This document shows, in pieces, positions 37,132 to 49,663 of a DNA stretch of 64,000 bases. The notes below the pieces were generated by a model. It was not told the origin of the DNA. It saw only the letters and a program-made list of their open reading frames with translations, and searched no databases. Within the stretch, counting starts at the first letter, position 1. Every line of letters starts with the position of its first letter. The position numbers and the translations under genes were made by a program. Where the stretch lies: assembly GCF_000002425.4 (NCBI RefSeq), contig NC_037253.1:5738178-5802177 (forward strand), read 5' to 3'. The DNA is from Physcomitrium patens. Its lineage: Eukaryota; Streptophyta; Bryopsida; Funariales; Funariaceae.

Positions 37132-37482
37132 TTAACCTAAAATAAATAAATTAAAAAGAGTTTTAATGATATTAAATATTAAAAATTTAATGTAATAATT
37201 AATTGCTAATTCTGTAAGAAGCATTTTATGAGTAATATTTTTAAAAGACAATAGACAACCATCCATGACTTGTATATGAATAGATTTTTTTTTTTTCACT
37301 AAAGATATGCTATATCTTTTAATAAACTCTTTATCTAAGAAAAAAATTAAGGCTCTTGAATCTAAAAAGATAGTAGCTTTGTGATATTTAGGACCTAAAT
37401 TTATATCTATTTTAAAACATTGAGAGATTTTTAAGGAAAGAATAGAACCTTTACTAGGTGTTGTATAAGGTTTTAGCCACAT
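37132..37482 (-). pseudogene. decayed protease region of old copy
   Basis: A 116-codon open stretch matching the start of the intact Pol (SKGSILSLKISQCFKIDINL against NEGPILSSEPSPCFIIDVRL). The catalytic D-S-G has become D-S-R (FLDSRALIFFLDKEF), so it would be inactive. It runs to the LIFNIIKTLFNLFILG region. Confidence 0.85.
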
Positions 37483-37559
37483 GGTCCCTATTTTAATTGG
37501 ACAAATTCATTTTTTCACATATTATTGTCTTTGATAATCATATTTCTCATTTTATGGTT

Positions 37560-37942
37560 GCATCATAATACAGGAGAATTTGAAAGAAGTATATTAATAA
37601 ACTTAACTGATGATCTTGAAATTAGATAGCTTTGAGATTAAAGTTCAATCAGTACTTGTACTTGATTGATGATTCCTTGAGATTTTGATCTTATGCCATT
37701 AAAATTATCAAATAAGATTTTTTTTCTGTTTTCTAATGCTTGAATGATATTTGATTGTAAAAAAATAGCATGATTTGATATAGATGTTGAAGAAGCTTGA
37801 ATCATCTCTATATCTTCACTTTTTAGCAATCTATTGCTCTTTGTAGTAATAAATTGAATTGATGATTAGCAAGTATTAATATCCTCAATTGCTCTTACAT
37901 TTGGGCTATTGCACTCTTCATTTCAGCAAGCTCTTCTATCAT
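37560..37942 (-). pseudogene. decayed gag of old copy
   Basis: Begins at an ATG at 37942 (MIEELAEMKSAIAQM, then a stop) and includes KSEDIEMIQASSTSISNHA and FDNFNGIRSKSQGIINQVQV, matching SEDIEMIGAASTSTPNHV and KFDGTRSKFRGFINQVQL of the intact Gag. Much of the middle of gag is deleted before the protease region. Confidence 0.85.
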
Positions 37943-38160
37943 TACACAATAGAAAAGAAAATGTTTAATATTTCTTTAGATAAATAGAAGAGATAGCTAG
38001 GAAACAATAGAAATTTTAAGAATAATATCAATTTAAAAGTACATAATTTGCAACTTCTAATACACTTATGCCTTATTATAAAAAAAATAATAATAAAAAA
38101 AAAAACATTCTTAATGAATAAGAGACAATGCTTTGATATTGTAAGTATAAACTTATCAAT

Positions 38161-38224
38161 TTATCAAGGAAAAAAATTCAATGAAGGCAAATAAATAAGT
38201 AATATTTTTCTAAAAGAAAGATTA

Positions 38225-38263
<39 letters not shown>

Positions 38264-38717
38264 AAGAAACTACAATGGCTATTTCCAAAAGATAAGAAAA
38301 CTAAAAATCCTTGAAATTAGACTAAAACTAAGAAAAGAATTAGGAAGATTGAAGAAGGCTTTACTCTTGTATCTATATATACTATCTATCTAAGAGCTAC
38401 GTGGCGATGTTCTATAGAACCTCTAATACGTGTCCAATTTGTGAGACACATATTTTAACTTGTAAAACAACTTCCGCATGTGTATGCCACATTGTTAGCT
38501 TGTATCACAAGCTACCAATACATGCAACACGTGGCTAACTTGTTGGCCAAGTTTCTAATCTATTAATCACTTATTGACATGTATAAAAATAAAACCACAT
38601 CTATGGAAGTTCTAGGAAGCTTTTCTAAAAATATTATGAAATTAATCTATTTTTATTTACTTCTACATATTCATATTGTCTAAACAACTATTAGAGTAAA
38701 TATGTATGTCTATAACA
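38161..38717 (-). repeat. LTR remnant A (5' LTR of the old copy)
   Basis: Reverse complement runs from TGTTATAGACATACATA (38717, against TGTCACGGACATACATA) to TCCTTGATAA (38161, against TCCTTGACA). It retains CTACGTGGCGATGTTCTATAG from the G-box region. A (TA)n expansion (38228-38260) sits inside it. It precedes the decayed gag in the correct order for a minus-strand element. Confidence 0.8.
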
Positions 38718-38879
38718 CTTATTGTCATTAATATTCTTAGCTATAGTAATAAGAGATAATTTTTTTTATTATTTAATATATATTTTTTTAAAAAAATTAC
38801 ATCCATAGTTTGCTATTATACCTATAAATATCAAGTTTTTTTTTTACTTCATTTATGTGAAAAATATTTTAGATTTAAT

Positions 38880-40060
38880 GATTCTTTTCTTTATATGTAA
38901 ATGTAATAGATCTTTCTCTAGCTATAAGATGCTAGTGGTTGTCAATTGATTTTATCTTGGTGATATGGGATATAATTATAAGCTTTCAAAAATGTGTCAT
39001 TTCTAATAACATGTATTGATGTTGTACTATCAAGGTACCAAAAATTATCTCTCTCTTTTAAGTTCATGGCTAGTATTGCAATATCAAAAAAGAATTGTTC
39101 ACTTTTCTCTTACATATATATATTTTTTTGATTTTGGTTTCTTTTCTACTATTTCTATATTTTTTTATGGATTTATTCTTTATCCTGGTTAATGGAAGCA
39201 AGTGCATTTGTATGCTTAATGATCCCACTACTTGTAATTATTACACCTTTCATTTTTCTTAATAGATTTTTTAATTAATTCAAAAGAGTATCTTAAATCG
39301 AAATATGTTAATCGATTTCTTTATACATCTTTTGTATTGTATCTTCTTTCAAAAAATAATTCTTTGCTATTTCAAAAAAATAGTGTCTCATTATGATGTA
39401 TTCTTTAGCTTAAACATCTTGATTCTTTAATAAGAGTCTTCTTTATAAGCTTCTCAAAGTTGGAGAATTTGTCTAAGACAATAAGACCTTAGACAAGACT
39501 ATCATATGCTTGGAATAAACCATTTAATGTAATATTAACAAGTCTCAATTTATATCCTTCTTTTCTAATTGATTATAATTATATTGTGATTTCACTAATC
39601 TTTTGGATGAAGTTTGTGACTAAGCTTGTTTTATCCATTGTGGTAGAATGCAATTGATTAAATAATAGCATCATTTGTGCCACATTTTTGTTGTCAAATA
39701 GATCATGTAAAAATTGCCATAGTTGTATTGGATCATCAATGTTGGCAATGTAGTAGATAATATTGTCTTTTACAAATATTATCAACATGGATAGCACCTT
39801 ATATTTATCATGTTGTTCATGTTGTAATGTTGTGGTACTCATCAAATGAATATCTTTGACCATTTTGATTATGGTGTGCAACAAAGTGTCTTGCAACAAA
39901 AACAACATATCAAACTTTGCATCTCATAAGAAGTATGTGCATTTTTACCTTTTGTATTGAGAAATTGTTGGCACCTTCCAACTTACGTAGTTTGGCCATT
40001 GGCAAGGTCAAATTCATGTTTGTGGTGCTCAAAATAAGAACAACTATCTTCCTTGCCTCA
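38880..40060 (-). mobile_element. decayed Ty1/copia gag-protease relic
   Basis: Minus-strand reading gives LEGANNFSIQKVKMHILLM (about 39945-40000), then DDPIQLWQFLHDLFDNKN and MMLLFNQLHSTTMDKTSLVT (39579-39770), in the order typical of copia Gag. Further along, near 38990-39040, the sequence resembles the D-S-G/S-T-T protease region (TSIHVIRND in shifted frames). There are many stops. No RT, integrase or LTRs were found, so it is a fragment of a different superfamily next to the gypsy island. Confidence 0.65.
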
Positions 40061-43000
40061 AAGTTGCCAACTTTTGGACCATGAGAGTGCTGAAAGATTT
40101 GATATTTGGCACATTTAGGATTATCAAGTGCTGCAGATTATTGAATTGCCATAGTGTGATTTCTTTGTCTTGTACTCTTCCTGTTGGTTCAAGGATGTGA
40201 AAATGATTGTATGATGGTGGTCATTCAATTCACTTTGTGGTTGTGGAAGTTACTAATTCTTCAAAGTTAGTATTGTGACAAGTGCTGCAATTGATGTGTT
40301 GCCAAAAACTACAACCTTCTCTCTTGTATCATGAAATTAGAATTAAATTAAAAGTAAAAGTTTCAGTCTGAACTTAGATATGATGAAGTAACTACAAAAT
40401 ACAGCCTCTGATAGAGGTAAAAACAATGCTCACAACATTCTCAGGCTCGTCCTTCAGGCTAGCAGAAGACATTTCATTTGCTCAGATTAGTGATCTCAAC
40501 CTCATTTTATCTCTCATGTGCAACAGTGCAATCTCCCAACATTGCTGTTGATCAGAGTTAGAGATAAATCATGCTGGAGAGGCAGTGCTTTTTACAACCT
40601 ATTCCTTCATCAAATCAAGATCCAATATCTACAACACTCAAGAGGATGTGCTTATCTTTCTTCTTCCAAATCATTGGATAAGAAAGGACACCTGTACCCA
40701 GAAAGTTGTAGCAATACGACAAGTGATAAACCAGAGATTATCCTGTAGAGAATTTTCACTATGGTTGAAGTGATGTTTGAAGAGAAATCCATTGGTGGTT
40801 GATGATTTGACTTGGCTATTCACATGGTACCGTTGTTTGCAAAATGATCTGTATACATTGATCATTTTGGTGTGGTGGTTTTAAATCTTGTTGGAGGTAC
40901 AAGCTATTAATTTCGTACAATTTTCAATCTATTTTTAAAAATTACTATATTTGGCAGTAGGAAAGTATTCACCTTCAAACACCATTGTTGTTGTTGAGTG
41001 TGGGACAAAAAATAAGATGTATAACATCACCTAAAAGGTAGTTTTACACGTTTCCCCATAATTACATAACAATTTAAAAATCTTATCCATTAAAATAGAA
41101 GAAGAGTACAGTCAGCCATAGTTGCATATTATTAAATATTTGAGGAGTGGTCTTCATTCATGTTTTACAAAAAGAAGAGGAAAAAGGTGTAATTTTTAAT
41201 TTTTCTAATTTTAATTTAATTCTAACGTGTACTTACGTAATCCCATAACTCATCTCCCTGTTCAAAATAACCACATTTCAGGGTGAAAATTAAGATGGAT
41301 GCGTGTGCCTTGCAAATAAGGAACCAGGCGGAGAAACGAAAAGTGGACAGAGTGGTTCCACACGGGGTGGATGAATGAAAAATTCCATGACACAGGACAG
41401 AAGGGAGGGCTTCCAGCGACGTTGGTCAGTGCAATCGCAGAAAGCTCCAGAATGTTCTTCCTCATGATTCACCAGACAAATGATTGGGCAAATATCTCCA
41501 TAAATATCTGCTCCAAAGGTCGTTACTAATTCGCCACGTGGCGAAAACAGCCCGCCAGGGTGTACATAAATTTGCGTGACGTGGATCCCCCTTAGCTCAA
41601 TCCCTCATTGGAAGAAGTCCCATCCCCCCGCTAGGACTTCTCAGCCAGTACTTCTACTGCTTTCTTTGGCTTCGTTTCATTTCACTTGGATGGGAGAATC
41701 ACATCCAGTCAGATTAATTCCATGTGTAGGGAAGAGCTGACGTGGCCGATTTCAAAAAGAGATTCAGCACGAGTTTCCGTACCCGTCCCAACTTCAGATC
41801 TTTGCGGGGGAGCAGAACTTCCTTTAAAGAAAAATTTAAATCAACGCAGAAGTGAAGTTGCGCAAGCAACTTTAAAGTCCAGATGCTAAGTTCAGTGGGG
41901 GGCGACAGGCGTGGTCGGATCCGAGCCTCAGAAATGTCTAGGGTCTCGCCACATCGCATAGTCATCGACGATTCGGAATAGCACTTTTGGGGTCGTCTCG
42001 TGGGAACGCGGAATGCTGATGGGGTGCCACTCTCACTGGTTTAGATATTTGAGCCGTGGTAGGGTCCAGGACAACGCGGTATCTTCCTGTCCTGGTCAGA
42101 TTCTCAGTGGTGCATCACCTGTATACCATACGAAGCCCGTATCTGTAATACTGTAGTATTTCCTGGACGTACTGTAGCATTGTGTGCAAATAAAGGAGCA
42201 TCTACCATGATTTTCAAAGTTCAAACAAGCATTCTATTCGGTCGAAGTGTGCTGATGGGTGTATAGTGGCGTGTGGGGAACACACATTGGACACATCAGT
42301 TCATGGAAACGAATACATACATATGCGTACATACGAACCAAGTGGGCACGAACATCTATGCTTTGGTGACGAGTGCTTTGACCGTCAGATGGATTCGCAT
42401 CTAAAGTTCGGGAATCATCGGATGTCGAATCCGCAAATTCGTAAGATTCGTGGCTGTCTCATATGCTTACATCCATCGATGTGTGAAATATCCAGGCCTT
42501 TCTAGAATGCTTGTTATCCATCTTGAAAATTCCTAGATAATCCTTTCCCAAGGTGTAGCGCTTTTTCCTATCTGACACTCCAAGACAAGTTGCACTTTTC
42601 AAAGCTACGCCCTCCCCCTCCACCCTCCCACACTTCGATCGGCGTCTTCAATCTACGCCTCGTCTGTGCAATCTAGCCTTTCTACTCTCCCACCAGCTTT
42701 CTCGACGACGACGACGACTACGACTACCCCAAGCTTCTCACTCACCGATCGGAAAGGGTATGGCTATGGCGGCTGTCTGATGAGCCTGGTCTTGCTTCGT
42801 ATGGTTGTGAAATGAGATGCCTCGGGGATTTTTGAAGCCGACCAAGTGCCGAAAAGGATTGTGAGGTCTGAGAGGTAGAGTGAGAGTTTTTGAGGTCAGA
42901 TGACTCTTAGCGGTTGTAGTTGGTGTTGGTCTCTGAGTTGTGGTGCTTGGTGTGGGTTTTTTGGGGAGTTTTTTTTATGAGGTTGGCGAGTGAGGTTGAG

Positions 43001-43144
43001 GATGATGTGTTGCGGAAGAGGATTGAGGCTTCAAGGAATGGATCGAGGGACATGTAGCCGTGTGAGGAGTGTAGCTAGGGTGAGGAGCATTGTCATGACT
43101 GTAGTGGGGAGTGATGTGGATTTTTGTGATATGATAGTGCTTGA

Positions 43145-43181
<37 letters not shown>

Positions 43182-43530
43182 CGATAATGGCAATATTTGT
43201 AAGATTGTTCTCGGTGTAGATTAGGTTGCCCATGTGTGTTCACTATGGAGGAAGTGATTTAGGTGACGGAGAAGAATAAATGCACGATGCGGAATTGAAG
43301 AATGTGAGGTGTGGCATTGGTAGTTCCGTGGTCTGTCTTGGCTGGGTAGGCGTCGATGTAGTATTTTAGGGCTAAGGGTTTGGTGGTTGTAGTTGGACAT
43401 GGAATCGAGGGTGAAGCCCGCGAAGTGGAGAATAACGGGGATACTTAACACTGTGTTGGGTGTGCCTAGGTGCTAGATCGTGAGGAAGTTTTTTTGGGGT
43501 AGAGAAAGCATTGACAGGGTTTTAACAAGT
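40061..43530. other. intergenic and PRMT4 upstream region
   Basis: 40061-41250 is AT-rich without a recognised gene. From about 41260 the GC content rises. The PRMT4 5' UTR and promoter probably lie within about 42600-43530; the first in-frame ATG with family similarity is 43531. CT-rich and pyrimidine-rich DNA near 42600-42740 would suit a transcription start region. A (TA)n microsatellite lies at 43149-43180. No convincing additional coding gene was found. Confidence 0.45.
41532..41543. promoter_or_regulatory. palindromic G-box CGCCACGTGGCG
   Basis: A perfect 12-bp palindrome around CACGTG, with another ACGT core (TGACGTGGA) about 35 bp downstream. ACGT pairs of this kind act as ABRE/G-box modules in plants. 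The gene served is unclear; PRMT4 starts 2 kb downstream. Confidence 0.4.
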
Positions 43531-46224
43531 ATGGAAGACTCTAGCTCCGACTCACCACCAGCCAGGGCGTTTAATGGCATGTCTGTGTTTCCCTTGACGG
43601 AGATGGTAATTGATGGGACGTCGGAGGTTTGGCCAACCTTTGGACGACCTATTTCTGTTTCCGCAGTCCTGAAGATGGATCGACATGGGTCATTTGTGGA
43701 ATTTTCTCGGATTCCGCCACCAGGAGCTGAGGTCGAGAAGGTGGAGCTCTTCACAAGGTGCTATTTGCATTTGTCGCAGGTGGGTCCAACTGTACTACCT
43801 GCTGATGATTTTACTACTTGAAATAAAATTTTGTGATTTGAAGTATGCATTTGTTTTGTTTTGGGTGCGGCAGTCCAGTAGAGCTTTGAACATGCTCATG
43901 ACTTGATACAAGTAGCGCTTAACACTTTGTATATTTTCTCGTTCCTTCCAACACCCGTTCTAGCGCCGTTATCTCGGTTTGTGCAGCAAAATATTTCTGA
44001 TTGGTCAGCTACTTCTTGGTTGTCTAGAGACAGGTTAAGGCAATGTATTTCGAGAGGAATATGTTGACCCGGCATTAGTTAATGGATGTCAGAAGAAACG
44101 ATTGTATGCTCAATTCATAGACCCTCACTTTTTCTTTAGAAAAAACCCATCGTCTTTGACATCAGAGGATTATGGTACTGACTGGTGTTATGCTTACTTC
44201 AGCAAGCAAGTTTGAGATAGTGGTTTATGTTGCTGACTGGCCGTGTATTCTTAGGTCATGAAAGCAGGGCCGAAGCTTCAGATGTGGACTGTTAATGACT
44301 CAGAGGATACCGACGGACCTTCCAAGGTATGATTGCACTGTGGTCATTTCGAATACGGTGTTCGATTGCAGCTTCCTCACTTTAATCATTTGATTAAATC
44401 TTTTCAGTATGGTTTGAGTATGGATCTTGTTTCAAATTCAGTTATCTCTTGTTACCTTCATACTTCACTGCAGGTTATGGATTAATACTGAAAGAGAAGT
44501 CCTGCTATTTATAGTGAACTCAGAAGAATTAGAGTTCACTAGATTTGACCTGTTATACTTTAGAACTCTACAATAGGCTTTGAATTGTCAACTAGCTGTG
44601 CCGAGACATGTCGTGAGTGTTGTTCTTTGCATGGTAATACGGAGTTTAGTTGCCTCGAATAAATACTGGTTTCCTATTCCCACCAACAAACAGCTTTCCG
44701 CCTCCGAAAAGGTTCACTATTCATGCGATTTCGGTAGAATATGTTGAAACCCGTAGTCTTTTTGGTTTTGATGCAGATGCTAGCCTTTGGATTACAATTC
44801 GGTTTGCAGAAAGAGAATGATGAATTTCACTCCGCGATTCAAGAACACAGGAACAATGCTACAAAGCTAGGTACTCTCTACTTACCCAGCTTGTCACATG
44901 GTTGCATATTGAGCGAAAATGCCCGGATCCACGGTTGGGGTTGTTCTGATGGGCCTTTCGTTCTCGTCCTCTAAAAGGTTGAACAGTCTGGTCTTAGTCG
45001 ACTTGTAAAATTGTCACTGATGTTCTGTGGATAAATCACCATTGTCTATATATTTGTAGCTTAACATTTGATACAAATTTTCCATATTGTGCAGAGACTG
45101 TGGATTCTGGCACCATGAGCATATCGACTGAGAACAAATTCGAAAGAAAGATTGAGTCATCGTCCGCTAAAATGTACTTTCATTATTATGGACAGTTGTT
45201 ACATCAACAAAATATGATGCAGGACTATGTCCGAACAGGTGGGTTCAGGTCTGTATGCATTTATTTTTTGAAAATTATTTTGTTTACTTGAACCCTACTA
45301 GGTTACTGCATCCATGTGACGAAGAGACTCCAAGGAATCTATTATCTACAAGGGTCATTCTCTCTCCGTCCATCCAAAACTTGAAGAATACTTGTTCCAA
45401 TTTCCCAAGCTCAGTGTAGGATGGATTCTCAGAGTCTCTGCGTACATATCTTTGATAAATAATTGATCGTGACCATGCCAAATTTCTTCTTTAATTCTCA
45501 AAAGTATAATATTTGAAGAAAGCCGCAAATCAATGTGCTTAAAATTTCCAATATCTGAATGTTCTCGAAGTTTCATATTTTAAACGAATCCTGGAACAAA
45601 TGATCTTAACGAAACCAAGTGGTGTTTTTGAATATTTGATTAACATGCTCGTTTAGGAGAGAAATTATTTCGAATGTACTCATTATATTGGAGGTGGTTT
45701 TACTAGATCTAATCATTCATACATGATCTACAGCACACCATCTGGAAATTTTGTTTATGCATGGTTATTAAGTTCTATTAACATGACTATTAACTATCAG
45801 ACTTCTATCTCATGTATTACGTATTCTCTGACCTTCCTATCGTTTTTTATTGAAATCGGCGAGTAGGTACATACTACGCAGCTGTTATAGAAAATCATGC
45901 AGACTTTGAAGGTAAAATTGTGGTTGATGTTGGAGCTGGCAGCGGGATTCTGTCACTTTTTGCGGCTCAGGCAAGTACCAGCTTTCCACTGCTTCTAGCA
46001 TCTTTCCATCAGGGAGGCAGGTTCACAAGTTATTTTTTGTCAAAAAGTTTTAGTTAGAAAACACTCTATGAGTACGTTAAATGCATGTATGGATTACCGA
46101 ACATCTTCGTGTTTAACTTTGTTAGCAATGTCTTGTTGTAGAGGGTGCAATATCAACTATGTTCGTCTTTTGTGCTGTCATGAACCAATATGTTTGTCGG
46201 ATCAACGTTACTCTCTCTCTCGTT

Positions 46225-46267
<43 letters not shown>

Positions 46268-49200
46268 AAATAGGTTGTGTGTGTGTGTGTAAATAGGTTG
46301 TGTGTGTGTGTGTGCAAAATGCGTCTCACCTTTTCCTTTGGCACTTATTGTGGTGCTACACAGGCAGGTGCGAAGCATGTTTATGCTGTGGAGGCTTCAG
46401 CTATGGCAGAATATGCGCGCAAACTTATTGCTGGGAACCATCCTCTGAGCCAACGCATTACTGTACGATTTGAAATTCAACACTTTTTCGTAGCACTGTG
46501 CAACCTTTCCTTTTTCTTTTAATCGTTTTCTGTCTCCCGGTTAGTCTTGTTTTTGTGAATCAGTGAGTAAGTGTGTCCCTTCTTTTTTTGGGGTTATCTT
46601 ATGAGATTTGAGGCAGTCACGTGATAGTTACTGCTGATTGATGGGGTTTTGCATTCAACTTATTAGAATCATTGATTTTGCAGTGTAGATCGCAACTTGT
46701 GTAGTAGGGTTGAGTGGTTTGATCTTCTTGCAGGTTATCCATGGCAAAGTTGAGGAGGTTGAGCTCCCAGAGAAAGCAGACATTCTAATCTCAGAACCTA
46801 TGGGTGAGGGCTTAACTTTGGTACTCTTTAAGCTTATTACATTGAACTGAGGGATCTTGTCACTAACAAAGTCATAGTACTATAGGGCTCTGAAAGTTGA
46901 AGAGTAGGAGTGAGCATCCTGTCCAATTTTCTTCAGTTTTTCATTACGTGTTTTTTACAATTAAGCCTTGCAGAGTTGTTTCTGGTATGAAGTGTTAAGG
47001 AATTAAGTAGCTAGCTGGGCTACCTTCGGGGAGCACACGTTTGCTATGAACTAGTTCGTTAGTTTACGCAATCGACTTATTCTATTATCATTGTGACTCT
47101 TTTCTTTTTAGATGAACTATATATTTGATAATTGGGTATGCATATTTACGTGCTGGCTACCTTGTTAACGGCATCCATGCGTGATATTGATAACGTCTTC
47201 GGATGTCTTTGTGCAGGGACTTTGTTGGTGAATGAACGGATGCTAGAATCATACATAATTGCTCGTGATCGATTCCTAGTGCCAAATGGCAAAATGTTTC
47301 CCTCCAGAGGAAGGTGAGTAGTGCTCTTAGCTGTATGTATGCTTTCTCCAGTCTGTTTTGTGTTGATTGTCACTTTAAAAAGGTAGACCATTACAAATGA
47401 AATTAGTCATCTGCTCTCCTGAAGTTTTTAGTTACTTGATTTACTTCACTTCATTTTCGCATGTTTGTCTAGGGTATTCAGAGTTTTTCACTTACTTTTC
47501 GTATCTTGTACAAGATGATAATAAATAGGTAATGCATCCCAGATTCTGCTAGTCTTATTCTAATTTTCTGACGCTGTTGGTAGGATACACATGGCTCCCT
47601 TCAGCGACGAATATCTATATGGCGAAATTGCAAATAAGGTATTTTTCTGGTTGTTGGATCAGTGGCGCTTGGGTTCTGTATCCTATGGGTTTTGCATATT
47701 TTCTGGGATAGAGATGGATAATGACAGTGTTTTCTCAAATGTTCGATCTTTGTAGGTTTATTAAATTTGGGGAGCTGGAATGAGTCAAGAAGATATTTGA
47801 TAATTTCACCTTAGAGATAGGATCCATAGATTTTTAGGTTCCGAAGGTGTATTATGTGTACTGAAATAACTCCGAAATTTAAAGCTTTCTGTGCGAACAA
47901 ATTTCTTGATGATTTTACGAGGACTGTTCTTAAATTTAACTTGTGATTTGCAGGCCTTGTTTTGGCAGCAGCAAAGCTACTATGGAGTGGATCTCACTCC
48001 GTTGCGTGACACTGCTTTCCAGGGGTATTTCTCGCAGGTTCGCATATCTCGAGCATCCATAGAGTCTATATGGAAGTCGTGTTCTTGAGGGTGTCCATAA
48101 CTATTTTGCCTTCTCATATTTCTCACCATCTCCACCTTTTTTCTGCTTTGATCCAGGAGCATCACAAGGCCTTGGCTAGTAAAGTCTGATGGTACGTCCT
48201 AAAGAAGATCGGGAACGTACTTGTCTTTTCTGTGAAATTTGCTTGTACATACTTTAATCTCATATTTGTTTGTGCAGCCTGTGGTAGATGCGTTTGATCC
48301 AAGATTATTGATTGCACAGCCTATCATGCACAATATTGACTTCCTAACTGCAAAGGTACTCACATTTTAGCTCACTCACTCTAGTATTATTGTGATGAGG
48401 ACTCTCAGTGACGAGCATCTGCTAGTGATGCTTACAGTATGAGCTCATTATTATTACTATGCCGTGGCTATCTCAACTTAGATACATAGTGAAGAGAAGA
48501 CCTCGATTGCTGATAGTGTTTAGAGATGATTCATGCTGATAAAGAGATTGGTATTTGATAGGAGGAGGATCTTTACGAGATTGATATTCCGCTGGAGTTC
48601 AAGTCATCAGTTGCTGCGCGAGTACACGGCTTGGCATGTTGGTTTGATGTTCTGTTTGATGGCAGGTAAAATCTATCTGATGTTGATTGGATTAGTATTT
48701 CTAGTTCCAACAAAATGGTCACCTAAGTGGAATAGCCCTCATGAGAATAATCTGTCGTTTGCCTGTGGCTGCAGCTTAAACACCTCGACTAGGAAATCAA
48801 AAGATATTTGTCTCTATCTAACACGTACTCTAGTTCCCTTGAAAACTTGTTTCTTTGACATGCGTATTAATTTCTCAATTCAATTACAGTACTGTTCAGA
48901 GATGGTTAACAACGGCTCCTGGATCTCCCACGACACATTGGTATCAGATTCGATGCGTACTTTCACAACCACTTTATGTGCTGGCTGGCCAACCTATTAC
49001 TGGTCGTCTTCATTTGATTGCACATAGTTCTCAAAGCTACACCATTCACCTCACTATGTCAGGTAGCTCTCGTCTCAATGAACGCCCATACGTGCTCTTC
49101 GTACAGTTGAATGCCCTGCATATCTCTGCTCAATAAGTTCTACTTACCAGATTCAATGCGTACTCTCATCTTATTATCATTCTATTTTTGAGTGGGGATT

Positions 49201-49663
49201 GCGTCGCTAACTTCCGAATGACCTTGTGCAGCGTCCTCAATTATACCAGGCTCGAACCGTGTTGGAACGCTTCAAACCTCCACAGCGAAGCTGGACTTGA
49301 AAGAGCCATACTATCGTATGACGCAGTCCCCAGCATTCGCATGGTCTCAACAAGAGCAACAGCAGCAGGTTACTTCTTGGCTGCCTCAGTAAAAAGTTTA
49401 ATATCCTGTCAGCCACCAGAGTAATTACTGCATATTTCATTGCTGTTGTGTCCACTTTTGAACATATTTTTGCCACGTAGGTTGAAGAACTTCCTGCCCC
49501 GCAAGGCGTAGTCATGATGCAGCAACCATTTTCCGCAGACAATGAAGATGTCAACCAAGATCTTCAATCTCAACAGTTTGTAGTATCGAATGGGTTACAA
49601 CTTCCTCAACACAATCCACAACAACTTCAACAGTATCAACAGCAGAATTTTTGGTCCTCTTAA
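43531..49663 (+). CDS. PRMT4: type I protein arginine methyltransferase 4 (CARM1-like)
   Basis: Transfers methyl groups from SAM to arginine (asymmetric dimethylation) on histone H3 and RNA-processing proteins. Fifteen exons keep frame: 43531-43779, 44255-44326, 44777-44870, 45095-45238, 45867-45970, 46364-46462, 46734-46803, 47217-47313, 47584-47638, 47954-48037, 48278-48355, 48562-48665, 48890-49062, 49232-49368, 49481-49663; 580 residues. Motifs: [23 protein letters not shown] motif [13 protein letters not shown] (about 205-216), VYAVEAS, the double-E loop [15 protein letters not shown] with Glu 275 and Glu 284, and the THW loop (His 433). An N-terminal PH-like region and a Gln-rich tail flank the core. 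Intron 5 has a GC donor (CAG/GCAAGT). The gene looks functional. Confidence 0.96.
46211..46314. repeat. CT/TA/TG compound microsatellite in PRMT4 intron 5
   Basis: A CT run, a TA run and a TG run, followed by two tandem copies of AAATAGGT plus a TG run. It lies about 50 bp before exon 6 of PRMT4, in the same intron that has the GC donor. Confidence 0.85.
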
